This document shows, one piece after another, positions 35,491 to 45,152 of a stretch of DNA of 64,000 nucleotides. The translations under genes were made by a program, and so were the position numbers. Position 1 is the first letter of the stretch. Every line of letters starts with the position of its first letter. This stretch comes from Flavobacteriaceae bacterium (GTDB lineage Bacteria > Bacteroidota > Bacteroidia > Flavobacteriales > Flavobacteriaceae): contig JABXHX010000007.1 of the NCBI GenBank assembly GCA_013373385.1, positions 1 through 64,000 on the forward strand, in the 5' to 3' direction. The notes under the pieces were generated by a model. It was not told the DNA's origin. It ran no database searches and was given only the letters and a program-made list of their open reading frames with translations.

Positions 35491-35584
35491 TGAGTAAATT
35501 ATAATTATAGTTTTGAAAGGTAAAAAAAAATCAAAAACTACAACTGTTTTTTAATGAGTAATTTTTTATTCTATAATGATATTG

Positions 35585-35592
35585 TACTTTTG
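35585..35592 (+). promoter_or_regulatory. -7 element deciding the start of the DUF6787-type gene
   Basis: TACTTTTG matches TAnnTTTG. It falls inside the longest open frame (from 35554), so translation must begin at the later ATG, 35611. Confidence 0.55.
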
Positions 35593-35610
35593 CGCCTTTA
35601 TTTACTAAAA

Positions 35611-35928
35611 ATGGAAAAATTAAAAAAACGCTGGGGCTTAACTTCAAATTGGCAAGTACTAATCATTTTACTTGTTTTTTCTATCACTGGTTATACCTCA
35701 TTACTTATTGCTAAACCGATTTTAAATTTAGTTGGATTAAGTCAAGAAACCACAAACCCTTGGATTTATAGACCACTACGAATACTGTTAATATTTCCTT
35801 TTTATCAAATTCTAATCGTTGTGTTTGGGTGGCTTTTTGGTCAGTTTGAATTTTTCTGGAGTTTTGAAAAAAAGATGTTAAGACGTATCGGTTTTAAGCG
35901 ATTTTTTAAAGAAGACAAAGCTAATTAA
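35611..35928 (+). CDS. Small membrane protein (DUF6787-like)
   Basis: A 105-residue protein with two hydrophobic helices (about 14-36 and 58-78) between charged ends: MEKLKKRWGL at the start and a basic C-terminus KKMLRRIGFKRFFKED. I recognise it as a common small Flavobacteriia protein, probably the family called DUF6787; function unknown. The start was set by the promoter -7 box. Its stop codon overlaps the ATG of the NUDIX gene by 1 nt (TAATG). Confidence 0.7.
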   Translation: MEKLKKRWGLTSNWQVLIILLVFSITGYTSLLIAKPILNLVGLSQETTNPWIYRPLRILLIFPFYQILIVVFGWLFGQFEFFWSFEKKMLRRIGFKRFFKEDKAN

Positions 35929-36554
35929 TGAATTTTATATCTTTTTTAAAAACGATACAACACATAAAAAAAGTAGAACTTGGAGGTTTAGATGCGCAAT
36001 TTAAACTTGCGCCTGCTATGCGTTTAAAGTATAATACTGAAAAAATTGCTGCAAGTAATCCTAGAAAAGCTGCGGTTTTAGCATTATTTTACCCAAACAA
36101 ATACCAAGAAACTTGCTTTTTGCTCACACAAAGAGCTAGCTATAAAGGCACTCACTCTGCTCAAATTAGTTTTCCTGGCGGAAAAATAGAAAAAAACGAC
36201 CTCAATTTACAAGAAACCGCATTAAGAGAAACCTTTGAAGAGGTTGGTATACAAAAAGAACAGATTCAGGTCATTAGAGAAATTACAGATGTATACATTC
36301 CGCCAAGTAATTTTTTAGCCACACCTTTTTTAGCGTATAGTAATACTACACCAACTTTTAAAATTAACCACGAAGTTGACCATACAATTGAAATAAAAAT
36401 AGCTGATTTATTAGACGACAACAATATTTCATCTATCAATATTAGTACTTCTTATGCTAAAAACATCAATGTACCTTGCTTTAAATTAAATGATTACGTT
36501 GTTTGGGGTGCTACTGCCATGATACTAAACGAGATTAAAGAATTACTAAAGTAA
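35928..36554 (+). CDS. NUDIX hydrolase, CoA pyrophosphatase-like
   Basis: A 208-residue NUDIX enzyme of the NudL/CoAse group. Upstream signature LTQRASYKGTHSAQISFPGGKIE and the Nudix box with LQETALRETFEEVGI are intact; the pair is typical of CoA diphosphatases, which split CoA into 4'-phosphopantetheine and 3',5'-ADP. Cytoplasmic. Translationally coupled to the membrane-protein gene before it; a PlsC-type gene follows 62 nt later. Confidence 0.88.
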   Translation: MNFISFLKTIQHIKKVELGGLDAQFKLAPAMRLKYNTEKIAASNPRKAAVLALFYPNKYQETCFLLTQRASYKGTHSAQISFPGGKIEKNDLNLQETALRETFEEVGIQKEQIQVIREITDVYIPPSNFLATPFLAYSNTTPTFKINHEVDHTIEIKIADLLDDNNISSINISTSYAKNINVPCFKLNDYVVWGATAMILNEIKELLK

Positions 36555-36616
36555 GTACGGTTCATTTTTCTTTTGTATTTTCGCAGTCAACTAACTACTA
36601 AAACCAACTATTTACA

Positions 36617-37423
36617 ATGCCCTTATTCAAAAGAAATCCTTTTGGACATATACTATTTATAAAAAAATGGCTCATACGTATTTTGGGTGTCATTTCTCAT
36701 GGTCGTTACCGTAGTTTTAACGATTTACAAATAGAAGGTTCTGAAGTTTTAAGAAATCTTCCTGATTCTAACGTACTATTTGTCTCAAATCATCAAACCT
36801 ATTTTGCAGATGTTGCCGCAATGTTTCATGTATTTAATGCTGCACTTAAAGGTAGGGTTGATAATATTAAAAACATTGGTTATATCTGGCAACCAAAATT
36901 GAACGTGTATTATGTTGCAGCTGGAGAAACAATGCGCTCAGGAATTTTACCTAAAATATTTGCTTACACTGGCTCTGTTTCTATTGATAGAACTTGGAGA
37001 AGTGGTGGTAAAGATGTTAAAAGGCAAGTAAGAATGTCTGACATTTCTAATATTGGAAAAGCGCTAGATGACGGTTGGGTAATTACCTTTCCGCAAGGAA
37101 CAACAACTGCTTTTAAACCTATAAGACGTGGTACTGCTCACATTATTAAAACTTACAAACCTATAGTTGTGCCTATAGTTATAGACGGGTTTAGACGATC
37201 TTTTGATAAAAAAGGCTTGGCAATAAAAAAACGAAATGTGTTACAATCTATGGTAATTAAACAACCTTTAGAGATTGATTACGACAATGAAAGTATTCCA
37301 GATATCATTACAAAAATTGAATACGCCATTGAGCAGCACCCTTCTTTTTTAAAGGTTATTTCTGTAGAAGATTATGCTAAACAAGAGGCTGAGTTAAACA
37401 AAAAAAGAAAATTCTGGAACTAA
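36617..37423 (+). CDS. 1-acyl-sn-glycerol-3-phosphate acyltransferase-like (PlsC family)
   Basis: A 268-residue membrane-associated acyltransferase. Motif I is NHQTYFAD (H-x4-D, about 57-64). Motif III, normally EGTR(S), reads FPQGTTTAF here, with Gln for Glu and Thr for Arg. Family enzymes transfer an acyl chain to lysophosphatidate or a similar lipid. The changed motif III hints at a different acceptor, though the substitution may be usual in this subgroup. A near-consensus -7 box TATTTTCG at 36576-36583 may serve it. Confidence 0.82.
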   Translation: MPLFKRNPFGHILFIKKWLIRILGVISHGRYRSFNDLQIEGSEVLRNLPDSNVLFVSNHQTYFADVAAMFHVFNAALKGRVDNIKNIGYIWQPKLNVYYVAAGETMRSGILPKIFAYTGSVSIDRTWRSGGKDVKRQVRMSDISNIGKALDDGWVITFPQGTTTAFKPIRRGTAHIIKTYKPIVVPIVIDGFRRSFDKKGLAIKKRNVLQSMVIKQPLEIDYDNESIPDIITKIEYAIEQHPSFLKVISVEDYAKQEAELNKKRKFWN

Positions 37424-37462
37424 AAAAAAGCTGCCTTACACCATTTGGTTTCAGACAGCTTA
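37422..37462 (-). terminator. Terminator of dps
   Basis: Minus-strand stem AAGCTG/CAGCTT with a partly paired interior, followed by eight T. It overlaps the stop codon region of the convergent PlsC-type gene. Confidence 0.7.
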
Positions 37463-37485
37463 CAAATCAAATCAACTTTTGTTTT

Positions 37486-37956
37486 TTACCCTAACCAAGC
37501 ATTCATCATCCAAATTGTTTTTTCTTGCTCGGCAATAAAATCACTCATCAAAGCATTTGTACCTTCATCTTCTGCAGCTGCAGATAGGTCTAACAATTCT
37601 CTTTCGATTTTTATCAAAGCTGCCAAAGAAGTTACTACTACTTCTACCGCCTTTACATCGTTGGTTATATTTTTTGCTACTTTTACTGATGATCTCCTGA
37701 TGTAATCTTCAAAAGTGTGTAATGGCTGTTCTTGTAATGTTAAAACTCTCTCTGCAATTACATCTACTTTTTCTTGTGTATCTGAATACAGCTCTTCAAA
37801 TTTTACATGTAATTCAAAAAAACTCTTTCCTTTAATATTCCAATGCAAGCCTCTTAAATTTTGATAATACACTTGAAAGTTTGCTAATAATATGTTTAGT
37901 TTGTTTGCTAATTGTTCAGACTTTTTAACATCTAAACCTATAATAGTTGTGCTCAT
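37486..37956 (-). CDS. dps: Dps-family DNA-protecting ferritin
   Basis: A 156-residue miniferritin. It forms dodecamers that oxidise and store iron with H2O2 and shield DNA. Ferroxidase ligands are recognisable in LRGLHWNIKGKSFFELHVKFEELYSD (His, Asp/Glu) at about 40-65. The N-terminus is short. Divergent from oxyR; the intergenic T-N11-A palindrome overlaps its -33 region, which fits activation by OxyR under peroxide stress. Confidence 0.93.
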   Translation of the reverse strand: MSTTIIGLDVKKSEQLANKLNILLANFQVYYQNLRGLHWNIKGKSFFELHVKFEELYSDTQEKVDVIAERVLTLQEQPLHTFEDYIRRSSVKVAKNITNDVKAVEVVVTSLAALIKIERELLDLSAAAEDEGTNALMSDFIAEQEKTIWMMNAWLG

Positions 37957-37980
37957 AATATTTTACTTTTTTGTTTACAA

Positions 37981-37988
37981 CAAATTTA
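37981..37988 (-). promoter_or_regulatory. -7 element of dps
   Basis: Minus-strand TAAATTTG matches TAnnTTTG, 25 bp before the ATG. There is no TTG at -33; that position is covered by the OxyR-type palindrome. Confidence 0.55.
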
Positions 37989-38005
37989 TCACAAGATTTC
38001 TGTTA

Positions 38006-38032
38006 AAAACTATAAGTATAATTGATAGTTTT
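38006..38032. promoter_or_regulatory. LysR-type operator (T-N11-A palindrome) between dps and oxyR
   Basis: AAAACTAT-N11-ATAGTTTT, perfect 8-bp arms. The centre has the LysR-family T-N11-A form, and the half-sites contain CTAT and ATAG as in OxyR boxes. It lies at the -33 region of both divergent promoters (dps -7 at 37981-37988; oxyR -7-like TATCTTTA at 38035-38042). Confidence 0.7.
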
Positions 38033-38060
38033 AATATCTTTATCAAAAATATCGATACAA

Positions 38061-39002
38061 ATGACTATTACCCAATTAAAATACGTACTCTCTGTTGCAG
38101 AATATAAAAACTTTACCATAGCAGCCGAACATAGTTTTGTAACACAGCCAACACTTAGCATGCAAATTCAGAAATTAGAAGACGAGCTAAATGCGCAAAT
38201 ATTTAACAGATCAACAAAACCAATAGAACTAACAGAAGTTGGAAAAAAAATAGTTGAGCAAGCTAAAATCATTGTTGATGAGAGCAACCGAATTACTGAT
38301 ATTGTACACCAACAAAAAGGTTATATAGGAGGTGAATTTAAGCTAGGCATCATTCCAACTATTATGCCCACTTTACTACCTATGTTTTTAAATAATTTCA
38401 CAAAAAAATATCCTAAAGTAACATTGATTATTGAGGAATTGACAACAGAAGAGATTGTTAGAAAACTTACCGATGGTCATATCGATGTTGCCATAGCTGC
38501 CACTCCATTAGAAAATGAAGCTATTAAAGAACGTCCACTTTATTATGAACCATTTGTTGGTTTAATTCCTAGAGAGCATAGGCTCTTTAGTCAACAAAAA
38601 ATAGAAGTAGGCGATTTAGAAGTTGATGATATTTTATTATTAGAGGATGGGCATTGTTTTAAAGACAGTGTTTTAAATCTATGTAGAAATTACAGAAACA
38701 ATTCTAACAACCATTTTCAATTACAAAGTGGGAGTTTTGATACACTTATCAAACTATCTAAAGAAGGTTTGGGCATGACACTTATTCCATATTTACAGAC
38801 CCTAGATTTAAACAAAAACGACCAAGCTTTTTTGCGTGAATTTACAAGTCCGCCACCTGCAAGAGAGGTGAGTATCCTCTATCATAAATCACAATTAAAA
38901 ATGCAATTAATTGAAGCTTTAAAAACTACTATTGATGGTGTAGTTAGAGGTGCAATTTCTTTTAGTGATGTTAAAATCATAAGTCCATTACAGAAAAACT
39001 AA
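38061..39002 (+). CDS. oxyR: Peroxide-sensing LysR-type regulator OxyR
   Basis: A 313-residue LysR-family activator: winged helix-turn-helix at 1-60 (FTIAAEHSFVTQPTLSMQIQKLEDEL) and a periplasmic-binding-fold sensor domain. The redox pair is intact: Cys199 and Cys208 in GHCFKDSVLNLC, at the same numbers and spacing as in E. coli OxyR, where H2O2 forms the disulfide. I chose ATG 38061 over the upstream TTG 38022, because the -7-like box lies at 38035-38042. Divergent from its likely target dps. Confidence 0.92.
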   Translation: MTITQLKYVLSVAEYKNFTIAAEHSFVTQPTLSMQIQKLEDELNAQIFNRSTKPIELTEVGKKIVEQAKIIVDESNRITDIVHQQKGYIGGEFKLGIIPTIMPTLLPMFLNNFTKKYPKVTLIIEELTTEEIVRKLTDGHIDVAIAATPLENEAIKERPLYYEPFVGLIPREHRLFSQQKIEVGDLEVDDILLLEDGHCFKDSVLNLCRNYRNNSNNHFQLQSGSFDTLIKLSKEGLGMTLIPYLQTLDLNKNDQAFLREFTSPPPAREVSILYHKSQLKMQLIEALKTTIDGVVRGAISFSDVKIISPLQKN

Positions 39003-39007
39003 TTTAT

Positions 39008-39733
39008 ATGAAGAGTATTTTTATATCTCAAGGATTTGTAAAAAACGAATCTTTTATTTCTCATGATGAAGCTATGTATTTAAGAGAAATTTATGACAAT
39101 TTATTAAAGGATGATGATAAAACAAAAGGGTTTCGAAGTGATTTGAGTGGTAAAAAAACCGATAATCAAGTTGAAAAAATCACTCAAATTATGAGACCAA
39201 GTTTATTAGCTCCAAAATTAAAGGAAAGTTATACCTATAAACATGCCCTTAAAACAGTAAAAAAATTATTAGGAGATGATATGGAATTGGACTTTGATAT
39301 GCTAATTAACAAAGCTCCCAATACCAATACAGAAACTCCTTGGCATCAAGATGCAGCTTACTGGATTAAAATGCCAGACAAAAGAGCGGTAAGTATTTGG
39401 ATTGCTTTAGATGACGTTTATGAAGAAAACGGCTGTATGTGGTTTATTCCAAAAAATAAAAATCAAGAAATTATAGAACATAAAGCCATGCCTAATGGTG
39501 GAGCCTTGTATTGCGAAGTTAACAATGTTAACGCTATTCCAATACCATTACCTATTGGTGGTTGTACTTTTCATGATGGATTTACTTTTCACTACAGTAA
39601 AGGTAATATTACCGAAAGTCAACGTAGGGCATTAATCTTAAATTTTAGGTCTAAAAAAATGATTGAGTTAGAAAGAAAAATGGGAGTTGATCATACAGGA
39701 AAAAGAGAAATACGCAATAAAAAAGGAAGCTAA
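39008..39733 (+). CDS. Phytanoyl-CoA dioxygenase (PhyH) family 2OG-Fe(II) oxygenase
   Basis: A 241-residue non-haem iron oxygenase. Iron ligands: His and Asp in WHQDAAYW (about 115-122) and distal His in TFHYSKG (about 194-200), followed by the RRALILNFR Arg that binds 2-oxoglutarate. The family hydroxylates small molecules; substrate unknown. It begins 5 nt after oxyR, so it may be in the OxyR message. Its stop lies within the terminator stem. Confidence 0.85.
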   Translation: MKSIFISQGFVKNESFISHDEAMYLREIYDNLLKDDDKTKGFRSDLSGKKTDNQVEKITQIMRPSLLAPKLKESYTYKHALKTVKKLLGDDMELDFDMLINKAPNTNTETPWHQDAAYWIKMPDKRAVSIWIALDDVYEENGCMWFIPKNKNQEIIEHKAMPNGGALYCEVNNVNAIPIPLPIGGCTFHDGFTFHYSKGNITESQRRALILNFRSKKMIELERKMGVDHTGKREIRNKKGS

Positions 39734-39748
39734 TCAGCTTCCTTTTTT
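39719..39748. terminator. Bidirectional terminator between PhyH and ABC-F genes
   Basis: GGAAGC-N6-GCTTCC flanked by A and T runs. The PhyH stop codon is inside the structure; the ABC-F stop on the opposite strand lies 6 bp beyond it. Confidence 0.85.
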
Positions 39749-39753
39749 ACTTT

Positions 39754-41430
<1,677 letters not shown>

Positions 41431-41586
41431 TTACCTTTTTAAAATTCTCGAATAGTATTTTATAAAATTTACTGATTATCAGTCACCTATACACACTTTT
41501 TGTTTTTAAAAAAAATTAGCTACTTTTAACCCGTTTTTTACAAATACTTTAACAGCTAATTAACAGCTTTATGCCAAACGAATACT

Positions 41587-41594
41587 TACTTTTG
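41587..41594 (+). promoter_or_regulatory. -7 element of the thioredoxin-like lipoprotein gene
   Basis: TACTTTTG matches TAnnTTTG, 22 bp before ATG 41617. Confidence 0.5.
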
Positions 41595-41616
41595 TTGTGA
41601 GTATAAATACAATTTG

Positions 41617-43002
41617 ATGAAGATTATTTTGAGGCCCCTTTTCTTATTACTAACCATAGTTTTTTTTGGTAGTTGTACAACTTCAGAAAAAAATCAATAT
41701 ACCTACTTTGGAGGTAAAATAATCCATCCAAAATCTGAGCATGTTATATTATTTAAAAACGACATTCCTGTAGACACTTTATTGCTAGATAAAGAAGATA
41801 AATTTATGGGCAAATACAAAGAATTTAATGAAGGCTTCTATTATTTTAAACATGGACCAGAATTTCAGTACTTATACATAAAACCTAAAGACAGTATTTT
41901 AATTAGATTAAACACTTGGGATTTTGATGAATCTCTAGTATTTAGTGGTACTGGAGCAGAAAAAAATAATATTTTAATTGATTGCTTTTTAGAGCAAGAA
42001 AAAGAAAATAGCAACTATACATTTTATTCTTTTTACAAGCTACCTCCAAATAAGTTTAAGTCTAAAATGGATTCTGTATTGGTTTTAAGACAACGTAAAA
42101 TTGATGCGTTTAAAAATAGTAACGAGAAACTACCTAAAGAGTATTTAACTATTTTAGAAATAGTTTCAAAATACCCAATATATAGTCGACTAGAAAACTA
42201 TTTACTAATGAATAGTAAGTCTAAAAATACCATTACATTACCAAGTAATTTTTACAATTATAGAAAACAAGTAAATATAGACAATGATTCTTTAATGTAC
42301 CTGCGTACTTACGGTAAATATGTTGTAAACAGATTACACAACGAAGTTTACACTCAGGGCTACTCTAGCAATTCTAAAAAATTCACACCCTCACTTTTAA
42401 ATACAATTGACAATCATATTAAAAAGGAAAAATTAAAAAATGCACTCTTAAGAGAGATGCTAATGAATGATTTTTTAATGAACTCTAGTTGTAGTGTAAA
42501 TAAAGAAGCATTTCAAACTTATTTTAGGTTAAGCACAAGTATAAAAGATAAAAAAAGTATCCAACGCATTTTAAACGATATTAAAAGTATACATGGAGGC
42601 AAAGAGCTTACTAATTTTAATGTTACAAACTATAACAATTCAACCAAAAGTATACAAGAAATTATTGCGAAGAAAAATAGTGTATTATACGTTTGGACCC
42701 CTAAGTATACAAGTAAAGAATATTTAACTTCAAGAATTAAATTTCTTTCTCATAAGTTCCCAAAACTACATTTTGTTAGCATTCAAATTACAGCAACAAA
42801 AAACAACCAACCGCTAAAAGAAATTGATATTAAAAATCAATTTTACATTAACTCTGAAAACAAGTATAAAAACCTATTTTCAAGTAAGTTACCTAGAATT
42901 ATCTTAGTTAATAAAAAAGGTATGGTAGTTAATGGTTTTGCTGTAATTAACGGACAAAAAATCAACAAACAACTTGCTTACTTACAAAATAGTAATAAAT
43001 AG
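41617..43002 (+). CDS. Lipoprotein with thioredoxin-like C-terminal domain lacking CxxC
   Basis: A 461-residue lipoprotein: signal helix and FFGSC lipobox (Cys about 20). The N-terminal part (about 30-120) resembles the DUF4369 beta domain of Bacteroidota TlpA-like proteins (GGKIIHPKSEHVILFKNDIPVDTLLL). The middle is helical. The C-terminal 120 residues have the thioredoxin strand pattern (KNSVLYVWTPKY... then KLHFVSIQIT), but the redox CxxC is replaced by TPKYTS, so it should not be a disulfide enzyme. ATG 41617 is preferred to the TTG just before it. Function unknown. Confidence 0.75.
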   Translation: MKIILRPLFLLLTIVFFGSCTTSEKNQYTYFGGKIIHPKSEHVILFKNDIPVDTLLLDKEDKFMGKYKEFNEGFYYFKHGPEFQYLYIKPKDSILIRLNTWDFDESLVFSGTGAEKNNILIDCFLEQEKENSNYTFYSFYKLPPNKFKSKMDSVLVLRQRKIDAFKNSNEKLPKEYLTILEIVSKYPIYSRLENYLLMNSKSKNTITLPSNFYNYRKQVNIDNDSLMYLRTYGKYVVNRLHNEVYTQGYSSNSKKFTPSLLNTIDNHIKKEKLKNALLREMLMNDFLMNSSCSVNKEAFQTYFRLSTSIKDKKSIQRILNDIKSIHGGKELTNFNVTNYNNSTKSIQEIIAKKNSVLYVWTPKYTSKEYLTSRIKFLSHKFPKLHFVSIQITATKNNQPLKEIDIKNQFYINSENKYKNLFSSKLPRIILVNKKGMVVNGFAVINGQKINKQLAYLQNSNK

Positions 43003-43023
43003 CTCTATCCATTTTATTTAACG

Positions 43024-43031
43024 TACATTTG
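43024..43031 (+). promoter_or_regulatory. -7 element of the DEAD-box helicase gene
   Basis: TACATTTG matches TAnnTTTG and lies 130 bp before the ATG, implying a leader of roughly 120 nt. Confidence 0.55.
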
Positions 43032-43062
43032 CACGTTTTTTATCCTATAGATAAAAAATAGA

Positions 43063-43158
43063 AGTTACATTACCCAGAACTATTGTAATAGTAACTAGAG
43101 CGAAACATCAATCGAGTTTATAGATACTGGCGTCTATGAACTCACATTAGTTCATAGA
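43063..43158 (+). promoter_or_regulatory. Structured mRNA leader with competing hairpins before the helicase
   Basis: Three pairings. Stem I: AGTTACATTAC (43063-43073) with GTAAT/GTAACT (43085-43096, one bulge). Stem II: 43114-43124 with 43133-43143, 11 bp with one G-U. Stem III: TCTATGAACT (43133-43142) with AGTTCATAGA (43149-43158), 10 bp perfect, ending 2 nt before the ATG. II and III share the same central arm and exclude each other. Confidence 0.65.
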
Positions 43159-43160
43159 TT

Positions 43161-44960
43161 ATGACTACATTTTTAGAATTAGGGCTTAAAGAAGATATTA
43201 CCAAAGCTCTAACAGATTTAGGATACGAAAATCCTACAGTAATACAAGAAAAAGCAATTCCTCAAATTATTTCTTCTGCACAAGATTTAAAAGCTTTTGC
43301 GCAAACTGGTACAGGAAAAACAGCAGCTTTTAGTTTGCCAATTTTAGAACAACTTGATGCTAATAGCAAAGAGACACAAGCTATTATCTTATCTCCAACA
43401 AGAGAATTGGCTGTGCAAATTGGAAATAATATTAACGACTTTTCTAAATACCTTAAAGGAGTTAAAGTTGCAACAGTTTATGGTGGAGCAAATATTGAAG
43501 AGCAAATACGATCTTTAAAAAAAGGTGCACAAATTGTTGTAGGTACACCAGGTAGAACAGTTGATTTAATTAGTAGAAAAGCTTTAAAACTTGGTAACAT
43601 TAAATGGTTGGTATTAGATGAAGCAGACGAAATGCTAAACATGGGGTTTAAAGATGAGCTTGACAAAGTACTTGCCGTTACTCCAACCACAAAACAAACA
43701 TTATTGTTTTCTGCAACGTTTCCGAAAGAAGTAGAAGCCATTGCAAAAAATTATATGACCAATCCTGTAGAGATTTCTTCTGGGCAAAAAAATGAAGGTT
43801 CTAATGATGTCAGTCATGAGTATTACTTAATAAATGAAAAAACGCGTTATTTAGCCCTTAAAAGAATTGCAGATGTAAATCCAACAATATACGCCATTGT
43901 ATTTTGTAGAACGCGTAGAGAAACTCAACAAGTTGCTGATAGTCTTATAAAAGACGGTTATAATGCAGATGCTTTGCACGGAGATTTATCTCAAGCACAA
44001 CGCGATAGTGTGATGGATAAGTTCAGAAAAAAAAGCGTGCAAATTTTAGTAGCAACAGATGTAGCTGCAAGAGGGTTAGATGTTAACGAACTTACCCATG
44101 TAATCAACCATAAACTACCAGACCAAATAGAAAACTACACACACAGAAGTGGTAGAACTGGTAGAGCCGGTAACAAGGGTATTTCAATTGCCTTGGTTAC
44201 AAAAAAAGACAAAAGTAAACTTCGCCCTATAGAAAGAATTATTAAAAAAGAATTTGTACAAACAGAAATACCTAGTGGTAAAGAAATTTGTCAAAACCAG
44301 TTGATGCACTTAATTGATAAAGTGCAAAATACAGAGGTAAACGAATCTGAAATTGAAGCTTTTTTACCAAGTATTTACAAAAAGCTAGAAGGGTTTAGTA
44401 GAGAAGAATTGATACAGAAATTTGTATCATTAGAATTCAACACTTTTTTATCGTATTATGAAAATGCACCAGATTTAAATGATTTGTCTAAAACCGAAAG
44501 TAATAGTAGAGGAAAAAGTTCTAGCGAAAACATGACGCGCTTCTTTATTAATTTAGGTAGAAAAGACAAATTAAATCCAGCTAGACTCATCGGGTTAATT
44601 AATGAACAACGCATAACTGACAATGTTGAAATTGGAGCTATTGATATTTTAGATACTTTTTCTTTCTTTGAAATTGATAAAAATTTTGAAACGACTGCCT
44701 TAGAAGCTTTTGAAGCAAATAGTCCAGAGTTTAATGGTAGAGGTGTACAAATAGAAGTTACTAAAAAAGACCGCTCTAACGGAGATGGAAAACGTCGTGG
44801 AGGAAGCAATAGAAGAAGATCTTCTGGAGGTGGAAACAATAGCGGATTTGGACGTAAAAGAAACTCAGATAACTCTAAAAGTAGACGATCTTCTAAAACA
44901 GACAATAGAGCTAAAGACAAAAAAACGGGTGGCTTTGGCAGAAGACGCCGAACTAGATAG
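43161..44960 (+). CDS. DEAD-box ATP-dependent RNA helicase (DeaD/CsdA-like)
   Basis: A 599-residue RNA helicase. Motifs in order: Q motif (LGYENPTVIQEKAIP), I AQTGTGKT, Ia PTRELA, II DEAD, III SAT, then IV-VI with ATDVAARGLDV and HRSGRTGRAG. A DbpA-like RNA-binding domain (about 465-540) is followed by a basic Arg/Gly/Ser-rich tail (about 540-599). Such proteins remodel mRNA and pre-ribosomes, especially in the cold. The long leader with switchable hairpins at the start codon suggests post-transcriptional control. Ends at a strong terminator. Confidence 0.94.
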   Translation: MTTFLELGLKEDITKALTDLGYENPTVIQEKAIPQIISSAQDLKAFAQTGTGKTAAFSLPILEQLDANSKETQAIILSPTRELAVQIGNNINDFSKYLKGVKVATVYGGANIEEQIRSLKKGAQIVVGTPGRTVDLISRKALKLGNIKWLVLDEADEMLNMGFKDELDKVLAVTPTTKQTLLFSATFPKEVEAIAKNYMTNPVEISSGQKNEGSNDVSHEYYLINEKTRYLALKRIADVNPTIYAIVFCRTRRETQQVADSLIKDGYNADALHGDLSQAQRDSVMDKFRKKSVQILVATDVAARGLDVNELTHVINHKLPDQIENYTHRSGRTGRAGNKGISIALVTKKDKSKLRPIERIIKKEFVQTEIPSGKEICQNQLMHLIDKVQNTEVNESEIEAFLPSIYKKLEGFSREELIQKFVSLEFNTFLSYYENAPDLNDLSKTESNSRGKSSSENMTRFFINLGRKDKLNPARLIGLINEQRITDNVEIGAIDILDTFSFFEIDKNFETTALEAFEANSPEFNGRGVQIEVTKKDRSNGDGKRRGGSNRRRSSGGGNNSGFGRKRNSDNSKSRRSSKTDNRAKDKKTGGFGRRRRTR

Positions 44961-44990
44961 ACAATAGTATCTAAACAATACAATCAAACC

Positions 44991-45026
44991 AACCCCATAC
45001 ACAAGTGTGTATGGGGTTGATTTTTA
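44991..45026 (+). terminator. Terminator of the DEAD-box helicase gene
   Basis: Perfect 13-bp stem CAACCCCATACAC/GTGTATGGGGTTG with a tight loop, followed by ATTTTTA. Confidence 0.85.
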
Positions 45027-45152
45027 TTGCTTTATGGTAGTATCTTAGTTAATTTAGCTATACAACTGAATAAAATATTCATTATAAAAAAGATTAACCC
45101 TTGTCTTAATGCTAACTACTTTATTTTTTTAATGTAAACAAAAAAACAATAA

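Noticed and set aside
41453..41480. Third copy of the TAGTA...TACT repeat seen at the XRE pair
   Set aside because: The right arm lacks the final TAT match and the region is AT-rich; chance similarity is likely.
44456..44983. 175-codon minus-strand frame opposite the 3' end of the helicase gene
   Set aside because: Low-complexity Leu/Pro/Ser translation is the antisense image of the Arg/Gly/Ser-rich helicase tail; no promoter or family resemblance.
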